Positions 43,740 to 52,149 of a stretch of DNA of 64,000 bases are shown here, one piece after another. The stretch lies in NCBI RefSeq assembly GCF_011516825.1, contig NZ_WOTA01000003.1, positions 124,001 to 188,000 of the forward strand, given 5' to 3'. The translations under genes and the position numbers were made by a program. Under the pieces are notes generated by a model that ran no database searches, was not told the origin of the DNA, and worked only from the letters and a program-made list of their open reading frames with translations. Origin of the DNA: Acetobacter oeni (GTDB lineage: Bacteria > Pseudomonadota > Alphaproteobacteria > Acetobacterales > Acetobacteraceae). Each line of letters opens with the position of its first letter. Within the stretch, counting starts at the first letter, position 1.

Positions 43740-45893
43740 TTACTTAATGGTTGCAAGCGTCCGAATACGCGCACGAGGCGCGATTTCAGTCTGTGCCAGC
43801 ACCGGTGTTGCTGGCCTGAGACGTTCCATGATCGCGCGCACGGCACCGCGGATGCTACCGCTCACCACAAGAACAGGGGCTTCTCCGTGTGCCGAAGTCT
43901 GATCCAGAGTCGATTTCAGGCGGGAAATGAATTCGTTCAGCTTTGACGGTGCCATGGCAAGCTGACGATCTTCCGGCGGTCCAACCATACTTTCAAGAAA
44001 GACGCTTTCCCACGCCGGTCCGAGAGTGACGATCGGAATGTAGCCTCCCGGTCCGGTAAAAGCGGCACTGATCTGTCGGCAGAGCCGGGTTCGGACATGT
44101 GCGACAATTTGCGGTATAGCTCGAAGACCCAGTCCGCAGGCTTCCTGAACAGCCTCAAGGATTGTCGAAAGATCCCGCACGGAAACACGTTCAGCAAGAA
44201 GAGCCTGCAGCACGCGCTGCACGGCGCCAAGTGAAATCTGCGATGGTATCAGATCCGCGACCAGCTTCTGCTGATCACGTGGCAGGTCGTCAAGAAGCTT
44301 CTGAGTTTCGGTATATGTCAGCAAATCCGAAAGATTTTCTCTCACCAGTTCGCTAAGATGGGTAACAATAACACTTGCGGGATCAACGACGGTATAATTC
44401 TGAAAGGTCGCTTTTTCCCGCAGGTTCATTTCCACCCACATGGCCTGTAGTCCGAAAGCCGGTTCCTTAGTAGTCTCGCCAGGAAGATCGGGCAGACCGC
44501 CGGCGGGATTCATCACCAGAAGACGATTAGGCCGAACCTCGCCGGAACCGACTTCGATCTCCTTAATCCTGACCGAATAATGATCAGTGCCAAGCTGCAG
44601 ATTATCCTGAATGCGTACGGGTGGGAGAATGAAACCCATTTCAGATGCGACAGTTTTGCGCAGAATTTTGATCTGTTCCGTAAGTTGCGGCGTCTCTCCG
44701 CTTGCGAGAGAAAGCAGACCGAAACCAAGTTCCAGACGGATCATGTCAATCCGGAGAGAATCCGTAATCGGAGGCTCTGAGCTGGCAGGAACGACTGCCG
44801 TCGTAACCGGATTTTCGTCTTCATCAGTAAGAGGATGCTTATAACGCATCCATGCACCAGCGCTGGCAAGACCGCCCAGGGCAAGAAATGGAAAAGCTGG
44901 CAGCCCCGGCATAAATGCCATGACACATGCAATCCCGCCTGCAAGGGCAAGCGGTTTTACTCCCCCGCCCAGCTGTCGCACCAAAGTGGCATCTGCAGCT
45001 CCTTCGGTTCCTCCCTTAGTGACAACAATACCAGCGGCAGTCGAGACAAGAAGGGCCGGAATTTGCGATACGAGCCCGTCACCGACTGTTAATGTCGTGA
45101 ACGCTGAAGCCGCTTCAGAAAGCGGCATGCCATGCCGAACCAGACCGATCGTGAGGCCGCCCATGATGTTAATGGCCGTAATAAGCAAACTGGCGATGGC
45201 ATCGCCCCTTACGAACTTTGCCGCACCATCCATGGCGCCGTAAAAACCACTTTCCTCTTCAAGCTCTCGCCGCCTGACGCGTGCGATTTTGTCGGAAATT
45301 ACTCCGGATGCAAGTTCCGCGTCGATCGCCATCTGCTTGCCAGGCATCGCATCCAGTGAGAAACGGGCAGCAACTTCCGCAATTCGTCCAGATCCCTTCG
45401 TGATCACCATAAAATTGACGACAAGCAGGATCGAAAACAGAATTCCTCCGATGACAACATCTCCGCCCATGAGGAAGCCGCCAAAAGCCGCAACGACATG
45501 CCCGGCGGCATAAACACCTTCATTGCCATGGCCAAGAATGAGCCGCGTCGTCGCCACTTCCAGTGAAAGGCGCAGGAGTGTCGTGAGCAGAAGAAGTGTT
45601 GGAAACGATGTGAAGTCGAGAGGGCGTTTGAGAAACAGCGCAACCATGAGGATCAGAACGGAAGACGTGACCGATAAAGCCAGTCCAATGTCTAGGATCA
45701 TGGTTGGGAGTGGTAAAATCAGGATCGAAAGAAGTGCCGCTACGCCGAGCGCAAGGCCCACATCCGTTCCAGGTAACAGCCTTCGCCATCCGCCATTTTT
45801 CAGATTTTTAATGTCGAAGGCACGCAGATTTCTGGTTAAATCATTTGCGATTTTCCGTGAGCCCGAGACGGCTGGTGTCTGTGTGTTGCTCAT
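43740..45893 (-). CDS. flhA: Flagellar export gate protein FlhA
   Basis: 717-residue membrane protein of the flagellar type III secretion system. About eight membrane segments occupy residues 40-340, with the conserved FHIPEP-type region in the cytoplasmic loop (LDAMPGKQMAIDAELASGVI). The large cytoplasmic domain that receives chaperone-substrate complexes follows (PVRIQDNLQLGTDHYSVRIK, then LSEVRRENL-like LSELVRENLSDLLTYTETQK). It overlaps the flbD stop by 4 bases. Confidence 0.95.
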   Translation of the reverse strand: MSNTQTPAVSGSRKIANDLTRNLRAFDIKNLKNGGWRRLLPGTDVGLALGVAALLSILILPLPTMILDIGLALSVTSSVLILMVALFLKRPLDFTSFPTLLLLTTLLRLSLEVATTRLILGHGNEGVYAAGHVVAAFGGFLMGGDVVIGGILFSILLVVNFMVITKGSGRIAEVAARFSLDAMPGKQMAIDAELASGVISDKIARVRRRELEEESGFYGAMDGAAKFVRGDAIASLLITAINIMGGLTIGLVRHGMPLSEAASAFTTLTVGDGLVSQIPALLVSTAAGIVVTKGGTEGAADATLVRQLGGGVKPLALAGGIACVMAFMPGLPAFPFLALGGLASAGAWMRYKHPLTDEDENPVTTAVVPASSEPPITDSLRIDMIRLELGFGLLSLASGETPQLTEQIKILRKTVASEMGFILPPVRIQDNLQLGTDHYSVRIKEIEVGSGEVRPNRLLVMNPAGGLPDLPGETTKEPAFGLQAMWVEMNLREKATFQNYTVVDPASVIVTHLSELVRENLSDLLTYTETQKLLDDLPRDQQKLVADLIPSQISLGAVQRVLQALLAERVSVRDLSTILEAVQEACGLGLRAIPQIVAHVRTRLCRQISAAFTGPGGYIPIVTLGPAWESVFLESMVGPPEDRQLAMAPSKLNEFISRLKSTLDQTSAHGEAPVLVVSGSIRGAVRAIMERLRPATPVLAQTEIAPRARIRTLATIK

Positions 45894-47224
45894 TGAGACG
45901 CTGTCATGCCGTGTGTGGGAGGAGGAATAGCTGCCCCCTGCTGAGCATAATCGCGCAGTTTGTTCCGTAAAGCGCGAATGGAAATGCCAAGCAGAGATGC
46001 CGCGTGTGTACGATTTCCGTCGGTGTGTGAGAGTGTATCAAGAATAAGAGCCTGTTCCACTTCATCCATTCTGTGCCCGACCCAGGGTGCCAGAATCTCC
46101 TGGGCAGAAATCACTTTCTGAAGGTCCGGAACTTCAGAAAATTCGAAGGCATCCGCATCGATAATTTTTCCTGGTGCCATTAATACTGCACGATGCATGG
46201 CGTTCTCCAGTTCACGCACATTTCCTCGCCAGCTATGCTTTTCAAGTTTTTGTAGCGCTTCCGGACTGAGAGGACGGTCAGGAAGCCCGTTTATCTCGCT
46301 GTAATTACGTGAAAAATGATGGGCAAGAAAAGCAATATCAAGTGCACGGCTCCGCAACGGGGGAAGAGTTATTGAAACGACATTAAGTCTGAAATACAGA
46401 TCTTCCCGAAATCTTCCGGCAGAGACTTCCGACGGAAGATCACGATTTGATGTTGCAATAAGCCGCACGTTGACCGGAACCGGAGAGCTTCCTCCCAGCC
46501 GGTCAATTTCGCGTTCCTGGATCGCTCTGAGCAGTTTAGCCTGCAGGCGAACGTCCATTTCACTGATTTCATCAAGTAACAAAGTGCCGCCATCCGCTGC
46601 TTCAAAACGGCCAATTCGTCGAGCGGCCGCTCCGCTGAAAGCACCACGTTCATGACCGAACAATTCGGATTCAACCAGTGTTTCAGGTAATGCCGCGCAA
46701 TTCAATGCGACAAACGGGCCTTTTGCGCGTTTAGATGTCTGATGAATATAGCGTGCCATGACTTCTTTTCCAGTTCCGGATTCTCCGGTAATCAGAACGG
46801 ATGCATCAGAAGCGGCTATTCGGTCAGCTTTTGCGACAACGCTAAGCATGACAGGATCAGATGAAAGAACTGTCAGGCTTTCATCTGTGGCATTCTGGAT
46901 AAAGGCAGCGATAAGATCCGGGTCCGGGGGCAGAGGAATGTAGTCTTCAGCCCCGTTTGCAATCGCAAGAGCTGCCAGTTCCGGATCTTCGGGACCGCAG
47001 GCAAGAACAGGTATTGAAATGCGCTCGCGCTGAAGTCCTGCTACTAAGCATGAAATGGAGGAATCTATACCACAAATGACAAGTTTATGATCTCCCTGAT
47101 CGCATATTCTGGTCAGAGCCTGATCCACGGACTCAACATGATCGACCAGAGCGCCGCGTGCGAGCACAATACTCGCAGCTTTACCCAATTCGCCAGATAA
47201 AGGGCCGACAATAAGAACGCGCAT
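45890..47224 (-). CDS. flbD: Sigma-54-dependent flagellar activator FlbD-like
   Basis: 444 residues: receiver-like domain (1-115), AAA+ domain (about 120-345) and Fis-type helix-turn-helix (near HTDGNRTHAASLLGISIRAL). Walker A is ITGESGTGKEV, Walker B is GTLLLDEISEM, and the arginine finger lies in FREDLYFRLNVV. The sigma-54 contact loop reads GAFSGA, not GAFTGA. The receiver lacks a normal phospho-acceptor Asp site, as in Caulobacter FlbD. Its place between fliN and flhA is that of flbD. It likely controls the -24/-12 promoters in this cluster. Confidence 0.9.
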   Translation of the reverse strand: MRVLIVGPLSGELGKAASIVLARGALVDHVESVDQALTRICDQGDHKLVICGIDSSISCLVAGLQRERISIPVLACGPEDPELAALAIANGAEDYIPLPPDPDLIAAFIQNATDESLTVLSSDPVMLSVVAKADRIAASDASVLITGESGTGKEVMARYIHQTSKRAKGPFVALNCAALPETLVESELFGHERGAFSGAAARRIGRFEAADGGTLLLDEISEMDVRLQAKLLRAIQEREIDRLGGSSPVPVNVRLIATSNRDLPSEVSAGRFREDLYFRLNVVSITLPPLRSRALDIAFLAHHFSRNYSEINGLPDRPLSPEALQKLEKHSWRGNVRELENAMHRAVLMAPGKIIDADAFEFSEVPDLQKVISAQEILAPWVGHRMDEVEQALILDTLSHTDGNRTHAASLLGISIRALRNKLRDYAQQGAAIPPPTHGMTASQ

Positions 47225-47236
47225 CGGGTCACAACC

Positions 47237-47560
47237 TCAGTTATTTTTATCCGACTTGATGATTTCTGTCATTGTTACGCCGAGCCGGTTATCATCGACC
47301 ATAACGACCTCGCCGCGTGCAATTAGTCTGTTGTTGACGTAAATATCGATGGCTTCTCCTACCTTCCGGTCGAGTTCGACCACCGCTCCGCGTCCCAGTT
47401 TTAGTAGCTGGCTGACCTGCATAGTCGAGCGCCCGAGAACGGCACTGACTGTAACCGGGATGTCATATACGGCCTCAAGGCTATGCGATGACGCCGCATC
47501 CTGATCCTGATTGACCGTTTCGAACTGGTTCAGGTCGTCAAGCGCTGACTGAGGAGCCAT
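47237..47560 (-). CDS. fliN: Flagellar motor switch protein FliN
   Basis: 107-residue C-ring protein. I start at ATG 47560 (MAPQSALDDLNQFETVNQDQ), which overlaps the FliH gene by 23 bases; a start 33 codons upstream would overlap much more. The SpoA/FliMN domain is clear: YDIPVTVSAVLGRSTMQVSQ, LLKLGRGAVVELDRKVGEAI, VNNRLIARGEVVMVDDNRLG. Confidence 0.93.
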   Translation of the reverse strand: MAPQSALDDLNQFETVNQDQDAASSHSLEAVYDIPVTVSAVLGRSTMQVSQLLKLGRGAVVELDRKVGEAIDIYVNNRLIARGEVVMVDDNRLGVTMTEIIKSDKNN

Positions 47561-48284
47561 TGTGCATATCCTTTTGCTGGGACGAAGAATTGAAAGAAGA
47601 CTGAAGTGTGGATAAAAGAGCGTTAACTGTATCATCCAGGTTTCGACTGAGTTTTCCATCAGGCCATGTCATGATAAAATCATCTGGTCCCAGAGAATTA
47701 TTAGTTTCGAGACTGAGCCACTTACTCTGAAAAAAACGAGTCAGAACTTCGTCCTCTTTTGACAGAACAACCGTTTCCGGATTCAGATGAAGACCGACCT
47801 GAAAATCGCCGCTAAAAAGTGGTAATATGTCACCAAGCAGCGCTCCAGGCCGTAATGCTTCGATATTCCCTGCCCATTGCGGGAATGCAGTCACAATGGC
47901 TTCCAGAAATGACCTCGTGACAGCTGTTGTATAGACCTCCATGTGAGACGATAAGTTCGCCTGCACAGATAACAGAATGTTTTCAATATTCTGGATGCGT
48001 ATATTGTGTTCGCTTTCAAGTTTCGCTTGATATTCTTTTTCAGCGGCTTCGCGGGTTTTCTTCTCGGTCGTTTCGACAGCCTCTCTGACAGCGGAGTCAA
48101 TTGCATCGCGCAGTTCGTCCTCGGTGTAAGTCGTTACCGGAGGGGGGAGGGGCGCCCCCGGATTTTCGTCTGCCGCAACAGCTTCATCATTTCCGGAGAT
48201 GGTTTCGTCAGGCAGCGCATCGAAATCCTCGGCAAACAGAATACCTGCTGTATTTGAATAAGGAATCACAATATCACGTGTCAC
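47538..48284 (-). CDS. fliH: FliH/FlbE-like flagellar assembly protein
   Basis: 248 residues between fliG and fliN, the position of flbE/fliH in alphaproteobacteria. The centre is a charged coiled coil (about residues 60-105, with AVREAVETTEKKTREAAEKE). The C-terminal part matches the FliH type by layout (NPETVVLSKEDEVLTRFFQS, then DDFIMTWPDGKLSRNLDDTV). FliH regulates the export ATPase FliI. Sequence likeness is loose, and position is the stronger argument. Confidence 0.75.
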   Translation of the reverse strand: MTRDIVIPYSNTAGILFAEDFDALPDETISGNDEAVAADENPGAPLPPPVTTYTEDELRDAIDSAVREAVETTEKKTREAAEKEYQAKLESEHNIRIQNIENILLSVQANLSSHMEVYTTAVTRSFLEAIVTAFPQWAGNIEALRPGALLGDILPLFSGDFQVGLHLNPETVVLSKEDEVLTRFFQSKWLSLETNNSLGPDDFIMTWPDGKLSRNLDDTVNALLSTLQSSFNSSSQQKDMHNGSSVSA

Positions 48285-49288
48285 GGAATCAACTCGTTGT
48301 TGCCCGCCGTGGGATTGATATCGATCTCGCCCTGGTTAGCGAGCTCTTTAATGGCAGCTACAATTTCTGACTGGGCCGCATCAACATCCTTAAGGCGTAC
48401 CGGACCAAGGGATGTGATTTCATCCTGCAGAATTTTCCCCGCGCGTGCGGTCATGGAGGAAAGGAAAAGAGCACGAACCTCTTCAGATGCCCCTTTCAGC
48501 GCGAGCGGAAGTTTCTCCCGGTTGATGTCGCGCATAAGCCTCATGATTATTTCTTTTGAAAGACGTTTGATATCGTCAAAGGTAAACATGAGCGCCTTGA
48601 CGCGCTCCGCGTCCTCAAGATTACGGCGCTCCAGCGCGTTCATGAATTGCCCTTCAATCCGGCGATCAAAATTATTAAATACTTCAGCCAGAAGTTCGTG
48701 GCTGTCTCTTTTGGATGAGCGGGCAAGGCTGGCTATGAATTCTGATCGAAGTGTGGTTTCCAGACTGTCGATAACGTCGCGCTGAACATTCTCCATGTGG
48801 AGCATGCGCATCATAACATCGACTGCAAAATCTTCTGGCAAGAGTCCAAGAACGCGTGCCGTATGAGCTGGCTGAAGACGGCTGAGAACGACAGCAACTG
48901 TCTGCGGATATTCATTTCTCAGGTAATTCGCTAAAACGTTTTCAGGAACGTTTCCAAGCTTGTCCCACATGGTGCGGCCGGCAGGTCCGCGAATTTCTTC
49001 CATGATCTGGTTGACCCGATCTGGAGGAAGAGCCTTTTTGAGCATTTTCTCGGTCGTCTCAAAAGTCCCGACCAGCATGTCACCGGAGGAAAAAGATTTG
49101 GAAAATTCATTGCAGACCGTTTCGACAGTTTCCGCCGGAATGGTGCCAATAGTGGCCATTGCAGCTGAAATCTCGCGGATTTCAGATTCATGCATCGTTG
49201 AAAATAACTGAGTGCTGCTGTCTTCGCCCAGAGCAAGAAGCAGGATAGCCGCTTTTTGTGCGCCTGTTACGCCAGCTTTTCCCATCAT
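48281..49288 (-). CDS. fliG: Flagellar motor switch protein FliG
   Basis: 335-residue rotor protein that connects the MS ring to the C ring and interacts with the stator. The N-terminal segment GAQKAAILLLALGEDSSTQL, the middle HPQT-like NEYPQTVAVVLSRLQPAHTA, and the C-terminal charged torque helix region (GASEEVRALFLSSMTARAGK) are all present. It lies 6 bases after fliF and overlaps fliH by 4. Confidence 0.95.
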   Translation of the reverse strand: MMGKAGVTGAQKAAILLLALGEDSSTQLFSTMHESEIREISAAMATIGTIPAETVETVCNEFSKSFSSGDMLVGTFETTEKMLKKALPPDRVNQIMEEIRGPAGRTMWDKLGNVPENVLANYLRNEYPQTVAVVLSRLQPAHTARVLGLLPEDFAVDVMMRMLHMENVQRDVIDSLETTLRSEFIASLARSSKRDSHELLAEVFNNFDRRIEGQFMNALERRNLEDAERVKALMFTFDDIKRLSKEIIMRLMRDINREKLPLALKGASEEVRALFLSSMTARAGKILQDEITSLGPVRLKDVDAAQSEIVAAIKELANQGEIDINPTAGNNELIP

Positions 49289-49294
49289 GATGTT

Positions 49295-51115
49295 TTAACC
49301 CTCGTACTGCGGCGAAAGCCACGATCTGATAATGGTAAGGCTCTCATCAGGATTGCTCGTTGCAAGATCACGAACACGACGGATTGCGGAAGCTTTCAGC
49401 CGCCCGTCGATGCCGGACAGATTCATGAATTCTGACTGGCTGGTCCCCGGACCTTCCAGGGCAAGAGGGGCATTGCTCCCGAAGCCGGGAGAGTCTTCAT
49501 CGAGTTCTTTCAGGGCTGTGACAGGACGCTCTGTTTCGTCAGAAAGCGTGGCAACAGAATTTTCGCCAACTTCATTTTTATCCCCGGCATCTTTCTTCAG
49601 AAGTGGCTTTGCAAAGAATGCCAGTGCCAGGAAGATCAGGAGGCCGGGAGCGAGGCCGCGTCCAATATGAAAGATGTCGTCTTTATCGATCGAAAGACCC
49701 ATCCATCCTGTATGAGCAGGAACAGTATTCTCCGCTTCAGATGCAAAACGCATCGACACGACATTGACAGTATCGCCACGTTTTTCATCGTAACCGATCG
49801 CCGTTTTTGCCAGAGTCGTAATCCGCTCAATCTCCGCCGCGTCAAGAGGCGCCCATACCGGCTTGCCATCGGTGCCGGGGTGGGTGGTTCCGTCAACCAT
49901 AACGGCAAGGCTCACACGCGCTATACGCGGCTGGTCCTGAACAACAGTCCTTACGCGCTTCCCGATTTCGTAGTTGTTCGTTTCTTCCCGTCGGTCATCC
50001 TGGCTTCCTCCGCGCTGCTGGCCGGCATTCGCATTGGGAAGATTGTTGGCAACCGAGACGTTTTGCTGTCCTTCGGTGTTTACGTTTTTATCCGACGTTG
50101 TCTGCTGCGAACGCAGGACCTGCTGATCAGGGTCATAGCTTTCCTGAGTTTCATGAACCTGATCAAGATTCATCGTTACGGCAGCTTCAGCCCGGACATG
50201 ACCTGCTCCCAGCGTCGGCGTGAGCATGGTCTCGACGGCTTGGGAGAGCCGCGTTTCATTTGTCTGCCGCTGTTCATCAATACTGTGCGCGAGGCCCAGC
50301 GGGCCAGCCTCATCACCCGGACGGGCAAGTACATTTCCGTGGTTGTCAATAATTGAGATATTCTGTGGCTTCAGTCCCGGGACCGCAGCAGAAACAAGAT
50401 TGAGAATGGCCTGAACATTTTCGGAGTCAATTCTGCCTCCCGCCGTAGTGAGCAGAACACTGGCCTGCGCTGCCTGACTTTCCGTGGAAAACATCTCCCG
50501 ATGCGGAAGAACAAGATGCACCCGCGCTCCCCGGACGCCGCGTATCAGCCGGACAGACCGTTCCAGCTCTCCTTCAAGCGCGCGCGTCTCATCAATGCTT
50601 TGCTCGAACTGCGTGGTCGTCAGGGTGTTGGCGTGATCAAAAATCTCATAGCCCACCGAACCTCCGGAGGGCAGGCCATCCCGCGCTAGCATCAGCCGGG
50701 CCGATGCAATCTGATCACGGGGAACCGAAATGGAATCGCCCTGAGGTGAAACAGTGTGTGCGATATGGGCTTTTTCGAGATCTTCGGACATCTGCGATGC
50801 TTCATGGAGATCAAGATCTCTGTAGAGCAGTGACATCGGCTGCTGAGAGCCGTGCAGCGTGAGTGCCGTGAGCATTCCGAGGAGTCCGACGCCGACTGCG
50901 CCAAGCGCGATCAGACGAGGCAGGCCAAGTGATTTAAGGCCGGATAATGTTGCTTTCAATGGAGACCATCCGACAAAGGAATCGACTGGAAGTGCATTCT
51001 GAAATGTCTCGTGAGAAAGAGAGTTCTGGCGGGCACGTAGTTCCGTTTCAGTCTGGCTGCATCTTGTCTCGTAAATGTGAGAGGTGGCGATTACTGTCGG
51101 GTTAATGCTCGGCAT
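49295..51115 (-). CDS. fliF: Flagellar MS-ring protein FliF
   Basis: 606 residues. The N-terminal extension of about 65 residues is longer than usual. TM1 is LIALGAVGVGLLGMLTALTL, and the YscJ/FliF domain follows (PMSLLYRDLDLHEASQMSED; LERSVRLIRGVRGARVHLVL). TM2 is near residue 495 (GLAPGLLIFLALAFFAKPLL), and the C-terminal FliG-binding part ends SNPDESLTIIRSWLSPQYEG. A sigma-54 promoter candidate lies 174-188 bases upstream. Confidence 0.94.
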   Translation of the reverse strand: MPSINPTVIATSHIYETRCSQTETELRARQNSLSHETFQNALPVDSFVGWSPLKATLSGLKSLGLPRLIALGAVGVGLLGMLTALTLHGSQQPMSLLYRDLDLHEASQMSEDLEKAHIAHTVSPQGDSISVPRDQIASARLMLARDGLPSGGSVGYEIFDHANTLTTTQFEQSIDETRALEGELERSVRLIRGVRGARVHLVLPHREMFSTESQAAQASVLLTTAGGRIDSENVQAILNLVSAAVPGLKPQNISIIDNHGNVLARPGDEAGPLGLAHSIDEQRQTNETRLSQAVETMLTPTLGAGHVRAEAAVTMNLDQVHETQESYDPDQQVLRSQQTTSDKNVNTEGQQNVSVANNLPNANAGQQRGGSQDDRREETNNYEIGKRVRTVVQDQPRIARVSLAVMVDGTTHPGTDGKPVWAPLDAAEIERITTLAKTAIGYDEKRGDTVNVVSMRFASEAENTVPAHTGWMGLSIDKDDIFHIGRGLAPGLLIFLALAFFAKPLLKKDAGDKNEVGENSVATLSDETERPVTALKELDEDSPGFGSNAPLALEGPGTSQSEFMNLSGIDGRLKASAIRRVRDLATSNPDESLTIIRSWLSPQYEG

Positions 51116-51288
51116 TTTTTGCCGGGTAAGGCGTCAGAATCTGATTTAATGAGAGGCTGCGCCGCTGCTGCGCGTAACAGAATCGAACGCGTAATTATAT
51201 TCAGTCAGTGTAAAGCGGCAGGGACCACTGATAAGTTACAGGTCGTAGCCGGCATAATCAGGCTCAGATGAGCCCGGCATTGATTCCC

Positions 51289-51303
51289 GCAACCTTCCGG
51301 CCA
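51289..51303 (-). promoter_or_regulatory. Candidate sigma-54 promoter of the fliF operon
   Basis: On the minus strand the site reads TGGCCGGAAGGTTGC, with GG and GC ten bases apart as required for a -24/-12 element. It lies just after the flgD stop and about 175 bases before fliF. It is weaker than the fliK and flgE sites (two mismatches in the -24 half). Confidence 0.45.
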
Positions 51304-51339
51304 GCCGGTGCCGGCAGGTGCTTTGCAGTCCGGGGATAG

Positions 51340-52134
51340 TTATGATGAACTGCTCGAAGACGTACTGGTTGATGCCGAGGTATCGGAAGAGCTGTCAGAG
51401 AAAGACGTAACGTCCGTCATATTGACCTTCGAACTGCCCATCTCAACGTAAATCGCGCTGGCGCTCCGGTCGATTCCAGTCACCGTTCCCGTCACGCTGG
51501 TTGCGACAGCAGACGTATTGCCGGAACTGTCCATCGTCTCGACGGCGATATTGTAGGCCCCGTCTGCAAGCTGATCCCCGTCACTATCCGTGCCATCCCA
51601 CGTCCAGGTATTGGTGCCGGCGGTGGAGGTCAGTTCTTCAGTTTTGACAACCGTTCCGGAACTGTTGGTGACGGCAATGGCAATAGGTTCAGCAGAGGTT
51701 GTCGTATAAGATACGTTCGCGGAGCCATCCTGTAGCGGGAAGACACTCGCTGTTGTTGTCGCTGTTTTTCCAACCAGAGACATATTGCTGGATTCCTGAC
51801 CATCCTCAGTCAGTGAAATAAGCGTTTCGAGATTCGTATTTGTATCCACCTGCTGCTGAACTCCGGCGAACTGTGCCAGTTCGGTGGTAAAGGTATCGCT
51901 GCTCATCGGACTGCTCGGGTCCTGATTCTCAAGCTGCGTTGTCAGCAGGGTCAGGAAGGTGTTAAAATTACTGCTTAGCGATGACAGCGCACTCGTTCCG
52001 GACGATGTCGAAGTAGAGGTCGATGACGCTGCTGTTGCTTTGTTCGTCGAAGCTGCTCCCTGGGCAGCAGTCACAGCTGCCGAAAGCAGGCTGGCGGTCG
52101 ATGCTGTGGAAGTCGTGCTTGATACGGAGGTCAC
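51340..52134 (-). CDS. flgD: Flagellar hook assembly protein FlgD
   Basis: 264-residue hook-cap protein. The family core is FNTFLTLLTTQLENQDPSSP then MSSDTFTTELAQFAGVQQQV, followed by an FlgD Ig-like/Tudor-type region (GTNTWTWDGTDSDGDQLADG). The ends are Ser/Thr-rich; by my count the protein has only four Lys and one Arg. It follows fliK by 15 bases. Confidence 0.92.
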   Translation of the reverse strand: MTSVSSTTSTASTASLLSAAVTAAQGAASTNKATAASSTSTSTSSGTSALSSLSSNFNTFLTLLTTQLENQDPSSPMSSDTFTTELAQFAGVQQQVDTNTNLETLISLTEDGQESSNMSLVGKTATTTASVFPLQDGSANVSYTTTSAEPIAIAVTNSSGTVVKTEELTSTAGTNTWTWDGTDSDGDQLADGAYNIAVETMDSSGNTSAVATSVTGTVTGIDRSASAIYVEMGSSKVNMTDVTSFSDSSSDTSASTSTSSSSSS

Positions 52135-52149
52135 GGTTTTTCCTGTCCT

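Noticed and set aside
48101-48257. CRISPR, tRNA or rRNA genes
   Set aside because: No spaced direct repeats, cloverleaf-like sequence or rRNA signature was recognised anywhere in the window; the coordinates given are only a placeholder for this general negative.
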